DNA of 58,742 nt, taken from the NCBI GenBank assembly GCA_900540455.1, contig UQGD01000011.1, positions 1 to 58,742 on the forward strand, in the 5' to 3' direction. Of the stretch, positions 8,731 to 16,574 are shown in pieces. Numbering within the stretch: position 1 is the stretch's first letter; each line of letters starts with the position of its first letter. The notes beneath the pieces were generated by a model. The model had not been told where the DNA came from. It made no database searches and saw nothing but the letters and a program-made list of their open reading frames with translations. The position numbers were made by a program, and so were the translations under genes. This DNA is from an uncultured Faecalibacterium sp. (GTDB lineage: Bacteria > Bacillota > Clostridia > Oscillospirales > Ruminococcaceae).

Positions 8731-8751
8731 TAGGCGGGCCAGAGGCCCGCA
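8731..8751 (-). promoter_or_regulatory. Hairpin in the 5' leader of the SPFH operon
   Basis: GCGGGCC-TCT-GGCCCGC lies between the promoter and the ribosome binding site of the SPFH gene. On the minus strand it is followed by CTAAAAAGG, not a T-run, so it is not a terminator; it may shape translation or mRNA stability. Confidence 0.45.
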
Positions 8752-8763
8752 GTGTTCGCCCCC

Positions 8764-8793
8764 AGTATAGCACAGCGGGCGGGCGCTTGTCCA
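8764..8793 (-). promoter_or_regulatory. Promoter of the SPFH/zinc-ribbon/TPM operon
   Basis: On the minus strand TGGACA (8793-8788), an 18-bp spacer and TATACT (8769-8764). Confidence 0.65.
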
Positions 8794-8811
8794 TTTGAGC
8801 AGGCGGCAAAT

Positions 8812-8935
8812 AAAAATCCCCGGCGGAGCCGGGGAGATTTCACCGAACGGGCGCAGCCCGATGTTCCTGGCGATGTGTCAGATCATGCAAATACGGTCTG
8901 ACACCTGTATGGTGCGGCCCGTAAATGGGGTTTCT
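8812..8935. other. Noncoding stretch with stacked inverted repeats
   Basis: Between the SPFH promoter and the terminator of the next gene there are three successive dyads: CCCCGGCGGAGCCGGGG (8818-8834), CGGGC-GCA-GCCCG (8849-8860 region) and TGTCAGA (8876-8882) paired with TCTGACA (8897-8903). No convincing reading frame with a ribosome binding site spans it. It may be a terminator plus unrelated structured RNA, or a decayed gene. Confidence 0.4.
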
Positions 8936-8940
8936 TCATA

Positions 8941-8973
8941 CAAAAAGCCCGCAGGGCAGCCCCTGCGGGCGGT
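8941..8973 (-). terminator. Terminator of the GNAT-hflX-small membrane protein unit
   Basis: On the minus strand GCCCGCAGGGGCTGCCCTGCGGGC is followed by TTTTTG, 12 bp after the stop of the small membrane protein gene. Confidence 0.8.
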
Positions 8974-8984
8974 AGGGGGATGCG

Positions 8985-9368
8985 TTATGCCAGAAGTGTA
9001 AACCAGACAAAGGCGGCAGCTACGGCCAGCATCATCGCGATCAGTGCGCCGTTGGCAAAGCCTTTTGTCACCGATGTTTCACAGTGCTCAAACAGCAATC
9101 GTTTGCGGCGGGCGTTGAGGATCTCCTGCTCTCCAAAGCCGTTCATCTTCTGCCAGGCGATGTCGTGACCGTTCAGAAGGAGCCAATCTGAAATAAGCCC
9201 ATAAAGGATCACGACACCAAAGCCAAATACAATGATCCATACATCATTCCAAAGGTGAAGCGGGGATAATGCCTCTTTAAGCTCACCGCCGTTTGCTGCG
9301 ATCACTGTACAGAAGATATAAACCATCGTGTTGGCAATATGCGTGTTGAGCGGGCCTTTTTTGTTCAT
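8985..9368 (-). CDS. Small hypothetical membrane protein
   Basis: A 127-residue protein that I do not recognise. It has three probable membrane helices: IANTMVYIFCTVIAAN (about 11-26), VWIIVFGFGVVILYGLISDWLLL (about 43-65) and GALIAMMLAVAAAFVWFTLLA at the C-terminus. A charged cytoplasmic-looking loop (QKMNGFGEQEILNARRKRLLFEHCE) lies between the second and third. AAGGAGG lies 10 bp before ATG 9368, so translation is well supported. It is less GC-rich than its neighbours and sits behind a histidine-kinase remnant, so the local region may be the scar of an insertion or deletion that removed a two-component system. Confidence 0.65.
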   Translation of the reverse strand: MNKKGPLNTHIANTMVYIFCTVIAANGGELKEALSPLHLWNDVWIIVFGFGVVILYGLISDWLLLNGHDIAWQKMNGFGEQEILNARRKRLLFEHCETSVTKGFANGALIAMMLAVAAAFVWFTLLA

Positions 9369-9401
9369 CCTGGAACCCTCCTTTAGGTGAAATATTTTCT
9401 G

Positions 9402-9581
9402 TTACCCACCAATGGCCTGATAATAGTCCGTCTCGCTTCTAAGTACAGTATTACCCTTACATTCGCATACTGTTTGATGATAGCAATGCATATAATACAG
9501 GTAGCCGATGACGCTGGTCAGCGGGGTCTTGAGGTCGTGGGCCAGGTAGACCACCAGTGTTTTAGAATACAGACCTGCGTT
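9402..9581 (-). pseudogene. Histidine-kinase (VanS-type) remnant
   Basis: Read on the minus strand directly after the hflX stop, in the same frame, the sequence encodes VVYLAHDLKTPLTSVIGYL (about 9498-9558), the phospho-acceptor His box of a sensor histidine kinase of the VanS kind. It has no start codon or ATPase domain. About 30 further codons without kinase similarity (ending ETDYYQAIGG) lead to TAA at 9402-9404. It appears to be a fragment left by a deletion that joined a kinase gene to the end of hflX. Identification of the H box is firm; the origin of the rest is unclear. Confidence 0.7.
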
Positions 9582-10844
9582 TCAGCACAGATAGCCCTCA
9601 AAACAGTGCAGGTCCTCGGTTTTTACAACGCCTTCCAGATACAGACCGTCCGCGCGGTACTCCTCCTTTTGCACGCTGCCGCGCTCCCGCATGGGGGCAG
9701 CCAGGCCCAGTTTGTCATAGGGCAGCAGCACCCGGATGGTGCGGACCCGGTCGCTCAGGGTCTCGTCCAGGCGGCGCAGCAGTGCTTCCAGGCCAAATCC
9801 GGTCTTGGCGCTGGTAAGCAGGATGTCCGGGTCAAAGGACACCGCACTGGCTTTGTCGCATTTGTTGTAAACGGTCAGCCGGGGGATGTCATCGCAGTCC
9901 AGGCTGTCCAGGACCTGGTCGGTGACAGCCAGCTGTTCTTCCCGCTGGTCATCGCAGGCATCCGCCACCCGGACGATCACATCCGACCAGGCAGCCTCCT
10001 CCAGGGTGGAGCGGAAAGCTTCCACCAGGTGATGGGGCAGCCGGGAGACAAAACCAACGGTATCCACCAGCAGCACCGCCAGCCCGCTGGGCAGAACGAG
10101 TTTGCGGCTGGTGGGGTCCAGGGTGGCAAACAGCATATCGGCCTCGGCTACGCTGGGACCGCACAGGGCGTTCATCAGGCTGGACTTGCCCACGTTGGTA
10201 TAGCCCACTAAGCTGACCACCGGCATCCCGGTCTTGGCCCGGGCTTTGCGGCTCTCGCCCCGGCGGCGCTCCATCTCGGCCAGTTTTTCAGCCAGGGCGT
10301 CGATGCGGGCGTGGACATGGCGGCGGTCCAGCTCCAGCTTGGTCTCACCGGCACCACGGCGGGCACCGCCGCCGCCCCCACCGCCGCCGCCCTGGCGGCT
10401 GAGGCTTTCGCCCATGCCCTGCAGCCGGGGCAGGCGGTAGCGCAAAAGGGCAAGTTCCGTCTGCAATTTGCCCTCGCCCGTCACCGCACGGCTGCGGAAG
10501 ATCTCCAGGATCAGCATGGTGCGGTCGATTACCTCCACCCCTAGAGCGGTGGAGATGTTGCGGATCTGGCTGCCGGTCAGCTCGCCGTCAAATACGGCGC
10601 ACTCCACCCCCAGGGTCTCGGCGGCCAGGCGGGCTTCCTCCAGCTTACCGCTGCCCAGCACGGTGCCGGTCTCCGGGGTCTGGCGCTTTTGGGTCACCTG
10701 GGCCACTGCCTCCATGTGGTTGGCCTCGCACAGGGCGGCCAGCTCGTTCAGACTGCGCTCACAGTCCCATTGTCCCTGGTCCAATGCCAGCAGCAGCACC
10801 TTGGCAGGGGGGGTCTCAACTAAAATATCGTATAATTCGCTCAA
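9582..10844 (-). CDS. hflX: GTPase HflX (50S-associated, ribosome-splitting)
   Basis: A 420-residue ribosome-associated GTPase. The N-terminal HflX domain (about 1-180) holds VLGSGKLEEARLAAE and EVIDRTMLILEIFRSRA, then the GAGETKLELDRR signature. The G domain (about 200-360) shows VGYTNVGKSSLMNAL (P-loop), DTVGFVSRLP and VYNKCDK. The usual short GGxGTRG segment is a nine-glycine run encoded by a GGC-like repeat. The start is TTG 10844: GAGAGGG lies 7 bp upstream and the family N-terminus fits; no ATG is available. It follows the GNAT gene by 24 bp and is probably cotranscribed. HflX helps split stalled ribosomes under stress. Confidence 0.92.
   Translation of the reverse strand: MSELYDILVETPPAKVLLLALDQGQWDCERSLNELAALCEANHMEAVAQVTQKRQTPETGTVLGSGKLEEARLAAETLGVECAVFDGELTGSQIRNISTALGVEVIDRTMLILEIFRSRAVTGEGKLQTELALLRYRLPRLQGMGESLSRQGGGGGGGGGARRGAGETKLELDRRHVHARIDALAEKLAEMERRRGESRKARAKTGMPVVSLVGYTNVGKSSLMNALCGPSVAEADMLFATLDPTSRKLVLPSGLAVLLVDTVGFVSRLPHHLVEAFRSTLEEAAWSDVIVRVADACDDQREEQLAVTDQVLDSLDCDDIPRLTVYNKCDKASAVSFDPDILLTSAKTGFGLEALLRRLDETLSDRVRTIRVLLPYDKLGLAAPMRERGSVQKEEYRADGLYLEGVVKTEDLHCFEGYLC
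10365..10397. repeat. GCC/GGC trinucleotide tract inside hflX
   Basis: CCGCCGCC repeats interrupted by CCCCA encode the polyglycine run in the hflX signature region. Such tracts can change length by slippage in whole codons. Confidence 0.6.
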
Positions 10845-10868
10845 AATAGTCCCTCTCTGTATCCTGTT

Positions 10869-11456
10869 TTATCCTTTTTGATCTTCGTAGCGGCGCCGGG
10901 TCAGGAGATAGCACCGGCAGTCCACAGGGGTACCGTCAAACTTGTGGTATACAGCATCATGCTGGTAGACGAACCCGACTTTTTGCATCACCCGGCCGCT
11001 GGCGGGGTTGCCTGCGGCATGGCAGCAGCCCAGCTCCTCCCCCTGCACGGTATCGAACCAGTGACCCACTACCGCCCGCAGCGCTTCGGTGGTGTAGCCC
11101 TGGCCCCACCACGCCCGGCCGATGCAGTAGCCCGGCTCCCACTGGGGGTCATCCGGACGGAGATCGGACTGCATCTCCAGGCGGGAGAGCCGATAGATGG
11201 AAATAGTACCAAACACCTGGCCGCTGGCTTTTTCCACCATGGCCCATTGGTAGTAGTCCGGGTTTGGGTACAGCTCGGCCCAGGCGGACAGCAACGCCCG
11301 GGTCTCGGCCGGGGAGGTGTGCGGCTCCCAGCGCAGCCAGCGGGTCACCTCCGGGTCAGAGGCCCAGTTGTCAAACATCATGGGGGCATCTTCGGGCAGA
11401 AGCGGCCGCAGCAGCAGCCGGGATGTCTCGATTTTTTGGGTACCGGAATGACGCAT
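10869..11456 (-). CDS. GNAT-family N-acetyltransferase (RimJ/RimL type)
   Basis: A 195-residue acetyltransferase of the RimJ/RimL/Acetyltransf_3 group. It begins with the typical IETSRLLLRPLLPEDAP and carries the acetyl-CoA loop as RAWWGQGYTTEALRAVV (about residues 115-131), then NPASGRVMQKVGF (about 150-162), the usual beta-bulge/alpha region of the family. I start at ATG 11456, with GAGGGGAG 8 bp upstream; an upstream ATG in frame would place 45 unlikely residues before the conserved start. Its stop is 24 bp from hflX. The acceptor is unknown; relatives acetylate ribosomal protein N-termini or small amines. Confidence 0.85.
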   Translation of the reverse strand: MRHSGTQKIETSRLLLRPLLPEDAPMMFDNWASDPEVTRWLRWEPHTSPAETRALLSAWAELYPNPDYYQWAMVEKASGQVFGTISIYRLSRLEMQSDLRPDDPQWEPGYCIGRAWWGQGYTTEALRAVVGHWFDTVQGEELGCCHAAGNPASGRVMQKVGFVYQHDAVYHKFDGTPVDCRCYLLTRRRYEDQKG

Positions 11457-11576
11457 CGTGTTCTCCCCTCTTTTCATCTGAAAGTATACACAGGATAGCA
11501 TAAATTCCGGCACAGCGCAAGCGGTGCAGGGGGACAGATGCTGCGTTTGGCCCAGTGCGAAAACGAGAATTTTCCC

Positions 11577-11604
11577 TTGACAAACACGCAAACCTTATTA
11601 AACT
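11577..11604 (+). promoter_or_regulatory. Probable promoter of the homocysteine methyltransferase/MTHFR gene
   Basis: TTGACA (11577-11582), a 16-bp spacer and TAAACT (11599-11604). No SAM riboswitch pattern is seen in the short leader, unlike metK. Confidence 0.55.
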
Positions 11605-11641
11605 GAAACCTATCCATAGAGCGAAAGGGGAAAGAATTTTT

Positions 11642-13426
11642 ATGCAGGATCTGAAAACCTATCTGGCCCATCATCCGCTGGTGTTCGATGGCGGTATGGG
11701 CACCTATTATAAAGCAGCCCCTGGGCTTGCCTGTGAGCAGGCAAATACTGCCGACCCGGACGGTGTGCTGGCAGTCCACCGGGCCTATCTGGAGGCAGGC
11801 GCACAGGCGCTGAAGACCAACACCTTCGGCCTGACGGCAATGGCAGCCCGGCAGGAGCCGGGGTGGCAGGCGCTGGCAGATGCAGGGTATGCCCTGGCGG
11901 TCCAGGCTGCGCAGGACAAAGCCTATGTGTTTGCCGACCTGGGGCCGGTGCCGGATACCGAAGAACGGCCCGCCGGGCAGGTCTATACAGAGGTAGCGGA
12001 AAGGATGCTGGACCAGGGGGCGGAATATTTTTTGTTTGAGACCCTGAGCTCCGATGCCGGTGTACTGGAGGCAGTACAGGCCATCCGTGCCCGCTGCCCC
12101 CATGCTTTTGTGTTGGTGTCCTTTGCAGCCTTGCCGGACGGTTATACCCGGGAGGGTCTGGCCTGTTCGCAGCTTTTGCAGCGGATGCAGGCCAGCGGTC
12201 TGGTGGATGCAGCCGGACTGAACTGCGTCTCTGCGCCGGGGGCGATGGCTGCTTTGGTGCAGCAGCTGGGCCGGCAGGGGCTGCCGCTGTCGGTGATGCC
12301 CAATGCCGGGTATCCGGTGGTGGCCCGCAGCCAGGTGCGCTACCAGGGGAAACCGGCATATTTTGCAAAAACACTGGCGGCATTGGCGGGCCGGGGCGTG
12401 CGTATCCTGGGCGGGTGCTGCGGCACTACGCCCGAGCATATCCGGGCCTTGACGGAGGCGCTGAAAGAGCAGCCTGCGCTGGGACCCGCCTTTGCAGAGC
12501 CGGGTGCTGTCCCGGCGGCCCATCAGCCGGCCGAGACGGAGGATGCGTTTCTGTGCAAGCTGCGCAGCGGTCAGCCGGTGATCGCAGTGGAGCTGGATTC
12601 GCCTAAGACCGCAGACCTTTCCGGCTATCTGGCATCGGCCCGGCGCTTGCAGCAGGCAGGCGCAGATATTTTGACCATTGCGGATTGTCCAGTGGCTCGG
12701 GCCCGGATGGATGCTGCGCTGGTGGCCTGCCGGGTGCACCGGGAGCTGGGGCTGTGCGTGCTGCCCCATATGACCTGCCGGGACCGCAACCTCAACGCCA
12801 CCAAAGCCCTGCTGCTGGGGCTGGCGGCGGAGGGCATTGGGGAGGTGCTGGCCATTACCGGAGACCCCATCCCCACAGCAGAGCGGGACGAGGTGAAAAG
12901 TGTCTATCAGTTCAATTCCCGCAAGCTGGCTCAGTATATCCTTTCTCTGGCGGGAGAGGGGGGCCTGCCCGCCCGGATGGCGGTGTTTGGTGCGTTGAAC
13001 CTGGGGGCCAGAAATTTTGCGGTGGAGCTGCGCCGTGCAGAGGAAAAACTGGCCTGCGGGATGACCGGATTTTTGACCCAGCCGGTGCTCAGTACCCAGG
13101 CGCTGGAAAATCTGCGCCTGGCCCGCCAGACACTGGGAAGCCGGGCAAAATTGCTGGCTGGGGTGCTGCCGGTGGTCAGCCTGCGCAATGCGCAGTTCCT
13201 GGACAGCGAGGTCAATGGCATCCAGGTGGAGCCGGAACTGCTCCAGCGCTTTGCAGGACTGGATAAAGCCGCCGGGGAGGCGTTGGGCTTGGAGGTGGCG
13301 TTTGGCGCAGCGAAAGCGGCACTGCCCTATGCAGATGGCTTGTACCTGATGACCCCCTTCCAGCGGGTAGGCTTGATGGAAACCCTGATCGCCCGCATCC
13401 GCACAGAGCTTTTTGAGCAGATGTAA
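11642..13426 (+). CDS. Bifunctional homocysteine S-methyltransferase / methylenetetrahydrofolate reductase
   Basis: A 594-residue fusion like Bacillus YitJ. Residues about 1-290 are a BHMT-type methyltransferase: FDGGMGT near the start, GLNCVS (first zinc Cys) and GGCCGTTPEHI (two further zinc Cys). Residues about 305-594 are a MetF-type TIM barrel (VAVELDSPKTADLSGYLASA, MTCRDRNLNATKALLLG, AITGDPI, GMTGFLTQPVL) that reduces 5,10-methylene-THF with a flavin. The protein should supply methyl groups and remethylate homocysteine to methionine, feeding metK. ATG 11642 was chosen because homology begins there; the ribosome binding site (AAAGGGGAAA) is modest. The gene is alone on its transcript. 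Confidence 0.9.
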   Translation: MQDLKTYLAHHPLVFDGGMGTYYKAAPGLACEQANTADPDGVLAVHRAYLEAGAQALKTNTFGLTAMAARQEPGWQALADAGYALAVQAAQDKAYVFADLGPVPDTEERPAGQVYTEVAERMLDQGAEYFLFETLSSDAGVLEAVQAIRARCPHAFVLVSFAALPDGYTREGLACSQLLQRMQASGLVDAAGLNCVSAPGAMAALVQQLGRQGLPLSVMPNAGYPVVARSQVRYQGKPAYFAKTLAALAGRGVRILGGCCGTTPEHIRALTEALKEQPALGPAFAEPGAVPAAHQPAETEDAFLCKLRSGQPVIAVELDSPKTADLSGYLASARRLQQAGADILTIADCPVARARMDAALVACRVHRELGLCVLPHMTCRDRNLNATKALLLGLAAEGIGEVLAITGDPIPTAERDEVKSVYQFNSRKLAQYILSLAGEGGLPARMAVFGALNLGARNFAVELRRAEEKLACGMTGFLTQPVLSTQALENLRLARQTLGSRAKLLAGVLPVVSLRNAQFLDSEVNGIQVEPELLQRFAGLDKAAGEALGLEVAFGAAKAALPYADGLYLMTPFQRVGLMETLIARIRTELFEQM

Positions 13427-13572
13427 GGCTTGCCGGGGACGCTCCCTCTCCGCAGTCGGATGCCAGCAAAAAGAAAACCAAGGAAACCCCCGCTCTATGT
13501 ATAAACCCGGTTGCTGCATCGCAAACTAAGGACAGGCTTTGACCGTACACAAATGCGAGATGGGAGTAACGA

Positions 13573-14352
13573 ATGATGGAGCAACTCAGGAAGTTTTTGC
13601 GGGGCAAGGGCTTCGCGCTGGCGCTGGCAGCGTGTCTGCTGGCAGCCGCTGCTGCAGGGGTATGGACCGTGCGTCTGATCCGCAGCGAACTGCAAAAGAA
13701 CCTGGACGGCCTTTCCCCGTCCAGCACGGTACAGCCCGCTGTGCCGGACGCAGATATTGATACAAAACAGGAGGCAGACCTATGGAAGCAGGATACCGCT
13801 CCGGCAGCAAACAGCGCATCCGGAGTGCCGGAGCCTGCATCCCGTCAGCCTGCGGCATCCTCCTCGCCGTCGGCCTCCTCTGCGCCTGGCTCTGGCTCGG
13901 TGTCCGAACCTGCCGCGCTGCAAAGCGACTCTGCGCCTGTCAGTCGGCCCTCTGCGCCAGCTTCCACGCAGCCCGTCTCTGGGCGCGTCTTAGCGGTGTT
14001 CAGCGGGGACGAGCTGGTCTATAACAAAACGCTGGGGGATTGGCGTACCCATAATGGGGTGGACTACGCCTGCAAACCGGGGGAGACGGTGTCCAGCCCG
14101 GTGGAGGGCAAGGTCACCGGTCTGGAGACGGACGGAAGCTGGGGCCCCACAGTTTCCCTGACCGATGCCCAGGGACGTGTCTGGCGGCTGTGCGGTGTTT
14201 CTGCCGCTGTGCGCCAGGGGCAGACCGTTTCTGCCGGGCAGAAACTGGGCAAGGCGGCTACGGTCAGCTGTGAATGTGAGCAAGAGCCGCATATCCACAT
14301 GGAAGTGCAGCAGGGGGACCGCTACCTGGACCCTCAAAAACTGATGCACTGA
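13573..14352 (+). CDS. LytM/M23-domain membrane protein (SpoIIQ-like)
   Basis: A 259-residue protein with an N-terminal membrane anchor (about residues 13-35, ALALAACLLAAAAAGVWTV), a long Ser/Pro/Ala-rich linker (about 50-140) and a C-terminal M23 LytM domain (about 150-255). The domain retains THNGVDY (H-x(3)-D zinc pair) and EPHIHMEV (HxH), so the metal site appears complete and it may be an active endopeptidase on peptidoglycan. In sporulating clostridia SpoIIQ has this layout and is exported from the forespore; the presence of sigF in this window makes that reading plausible, but a general cell-wall hydrolase is equally possible. GGGAG precedes ATG 13573. Confidence 0.75.
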   Translation: MMEQLRKFLRGKGFALALAACLLAAAAAGVWTVRLIRSELQKNLDGLSPSSTVQPAVPDADIDTKQEADLWKQDTAPAANSASGVPEPASRQPAASSSPSASSAPGSGSVSEPAALQSDSAPVSRPSAPASTQPVSGRVLAVFSGDELVYNKTLGDWRTHNGVDYACKPGETVSSPVEGKVTGLETDGSWGPTVSLTDAQGRVWRLCGVSAAVRQGQTVSAGQKLGKAATVSCECEQEPHIHMEVQQGDRYLDPQKLMH

Positions 14353-14377
14353 CGCCCACGGCAAAGCTGCCGGCAGC

Positions 14378-14407
14378 AAGCCCCCGCTTCGGCGGGGGCT
14401 TTTTTGG
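14378..14407 (+). terminator. Terminator of the M23 gene
   Basis: AAGCCCCCGC-TTCG-GCGGGGGCTTTTTT, 25 bp after the stop. Confidence 0.9.
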
Positions 14408-14484
14408 CGTTTGGCGCAGCTGCAAGGGCAAAAGCAGGAAGAAGGAGTTTCACGGTTCCTCCACAAATAGCTCATGGTTTTGAT

Positions 14485-14513
14485 TTGATTTTGCTATCCA
14501 GTTCTGGTAAGAT
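14485..14513 (+). promoter_or_regulatory. Promoter of the flavoprotein-cmk-plsC-ispH operon
   Basis: TTGATT (14485-14490), a 17-bp spacer and TAAGAT (14508-14513), about 50 bp before the flavoprotein start. Confidence 0.7.
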
Positions 14514-14562
14514 AAGAGATGAATAACGAAAAAACTTGAAACATACAGAAAGGGGCCGATGG

Positions 14563-15822
14563 ATGGCAAAGATCGTGATCGTAGGCGGCGGCGCCGCCGG
14601 ATTGATGGCAGCAGGAGCTGCCGTCCGACAGGGTCACCAGGTCACTGTGCTGGAGCATATGCAAAAGCCTGCCCAGAAGATCCTGGTCACCGGCAAGGGA
14701 CGCTGCAACCTTACCAATGATTGTAACCCGGAGGAGTTTCTGCGCCATGTGCGCACCAACGCCCGGTTTCTATACTCTTCGCTGGGGGCGTTCCCGCCGG
14801 CCAAGACCATGGAGCTGTTTCGCTCCCTGGGCGTAGAGCTGAAGGTGGAGCGCGGCCGCCGGGTGTTTCCGGTGTCCGATAAAGCGGAAGAGATCCGTCA
14901 GGCGCTGCTGCGCTATGCCGCCGACGCAGACCTGGTGGAAGATAAAGCAAAAAAACTGCTGCTGGAGCCGCTGGCTGTGGACGAGACCCTGCCCGCAAAA
15001 AAGCGCGGCCCGGCGCTGCGCTGTATCGGGGTGCGGGGCGCTTCGGGACGAGAGTACCGGGCCGATGCCGTGCTGGTAGCCACCGGCGGATTGAGCTACC
15101 CCACCACCGGCTCCACGGGAGACGGCTATAAACTGGCCCAGCAGGCAGGACACAGCCTGGTGGAGCCGGTGCCCAGCCTGGTAAGCCTGGTAAGCCGGGA
15201 CGGTGACTGCAAGCGGATGATGGGCCTGGCTCTGAAAAATATCACCCTGACCCTGTTTGAGGATAACAAGGCCATTTTTGAAGAGCAGGGGGAGATGCTG
15301 TTTACCCACTTTGGCATCAGCGGCCCGCTGACCCTGAGTGCCTCCAGTCATCTGGGAGATATGAAAAAACACCGCTATTTTGTAGAGCTGGACCTGAAAC
15401 CCGCCCTTACAGAGCAGCAGCTCTATGACCGCATCACCCGGGATTTTGCGCTTTTGGCCAATCATTCGGCGCAGGGGGCGCTGGCAAAATTGCTGCCCGC
15501 CAGTATGCAGCCGGTGATGGTGGACCGCTGGGGCGTGGACCCGGCAACCAAGGCCAACCAGATCACCCGGGAGCAAAAGCGGGAGCTGGTGCGCTTGTGC
15601 AAGCACTGGCGTGTATCGGTGGATGCACGGGGCGACCTGGCACATGCGGTGATCACGGCCGGGGGCGTGCCGGTGCGGGAAGTAGACCCCAAGACCATGC
15701 AGAGCAAAAAGGCCGCGGGCCTTTATTTTGCGGGCGAGGTGCTGGATGTGGACGCCTATACCGGCGGCTATAACCTGCAGATCGCTTTCTGCACGGCACA
15801 GAGCTTTGCCAATAATCTGTGA
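14563..15822 (+). CDS. NAD(P)/FAD-dependent oxidoreductase of the HI0933/BaiN family
   Basis: A 419-residue flavoprotein. IVIVGGGAAGLMAAGAA at the N-terminus is the FAD dinucleotide fold. GKGRCNLTND and VRTNARFLYSSL are characteristic of the HI0933-like family. ATGGLSYPTTGSTGDGYKLA (about residues 168-187) is the second nucleotide motif. The C-terminal GLYFAGEVLDVDAYTGGYNLQIA completes the FAD site. The family includes the bile-acid reductase BaiN, but most members have no known substrate; gene order next to cmk is common in clostridia. ATG 14563 has AAAGGGG upstream. The gap to cmk is 70 bp without a terminator. Confidence 0.87.
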   Translation: MAKIVIVGGGAAGLMAAGAAVRQGHQVTVLEHMQKPAQKILVTGKGRCNLTNDCNPEEFLRHVRTNARFLYSSLGAFPPAKTMELFRSLGVELKVERGRRVFPVSDKAEEIRQALLRYAADADLVEDKAKKLLLEPLAVDETLPAKKRGPALRCIGVRGASGREYRADAVLVATGGLSYPTTGSTGDGYKLAQQAGHSLVEPVPSLVSLVSRDGDCKRMMGLALKNITLTLFEDNKAIFEEQGEMLFTHFGISGPLTLSASSHLGDMKKHRYFVELDLKPALTEQQLYDRITRDFALLANHSAQGALAKLLPASMQPVMVDRWGVDPATKANQITREQKRELVRLCKHWRVSVDARGDLAHAVITAGGVPVREVDPKTMQSKKAAGLYFAGEVLDVDAYTGGYNLQIAFCTAQSFANNL

Positions 15823-15892
15823 TCGGCAGAAAAGAAAACCATCTGCTTGGACCCCAAAATAACGCCTATCTCATTATAAAGGAGAGAGAACT

Positions 15893-16558
15893 ATGGTATC
15901 GGTTGCGATCGATGGGCCTGCCGGGGCAGGCAAATCTACTCTGGCCCGCCGCCTGGCCGCTCAGCTGGGGTATATTTATGTGGACACGGGGGCAATGTAC
16001 CGGGCTGTGGGGCTGTATGCCCTGCGGGCGGGGCGGGACCCCAAGGACAATGCAGCGGTGGAGGGGCTTCTGCCGCAGATCTCGCTGCGGCTGGACTGCC
16101 CGGACGGGGAGCAGCATATCTACCTGAATGGGGAGGATGTAAGCAGCGCCATCCGCACGGAGCAGGCGGGTATGGCGGCTTCTGCCGTAGGAGCAAACCC
16201 GGCAGTGCGGGCATTTTTGCTGGAGACCCAGCGTCAGATGGCCCGTACACAGAATGTGCTGATGGATGGCCGGGATATCGGCACGGTGGTGCTACCGGAT
16301 GCAGCGGTAAAGATCTTCCTTACGGCCAGCCCGGAGGCACGGGCTGCCCGCCGCTGGAAGGAATACCAGGAAAAGGGACAGCAGGTCTCCTACGAGCAGG
16401 TCCTGGAGGACGTGCGTCAGCGGGACTATCAGGATACCCACCGGGAGGCCGCGCCGCTGCGCCAGGCCGAGGACGCAGTGCTGCTGGATACCTCGGAGCT
16501 GGATTTTGAACAGAGCCTGGCTGCAATGGCTGCGATCATTGCGGAAAAAACAAAATAA
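15893..16558 (+). CDS. cmk: Cytidylate kinase
   Basis: A 221-residue CMP/dCMP kinase that uses ATP to make CDP or dCDP. The P-loop is AIDGPAGAGKSTLARRLA (about 5-22). YVDTGAMYRAVGLYAL is the NMP-binding motif, MDGRDIGTVVLPDA holds the conserved Arg/Asp for CMP and KIFLTASPEARAARRW leads to the lid. The length matches the long bacterial Cmk type. AAGGAGAG precedes ATG 15893. It is followed 16 bp later by plsC and then ispH-rpsA, the usual clostridial order. Confidence 0.95.
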   Translation: MVSVAIDGPAGAGKSTLARRLAAQLGYIYVDTGAMYRAVGLYALRAGRDPKDNAAVEGLLPQISLRLDCPDGEQHIYLNGEDVSSAIRTEQAGMAASAVGANPAVRAFLLETQRQMARTQNVLMDGRDIGTVVLPDAAVKIFLTASPEARAARRWKEYQEKGQQVSYEQVLEDVRQRDYQDTHREAAPLRQAEDAVLLDTSELDFEQSLAAMAAIIAEKTK

Positions 16559-16574
16559 AACGGGACGTAATGCT

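Noticed and set aside
11474..13519. Long minus-strand frame (681 codons) opposite the methyltransferase/MTHFR gene
   Set aside because: His/Gln/Arg-rich translation without domains; the plus strand encodes a full, well-known fusion.
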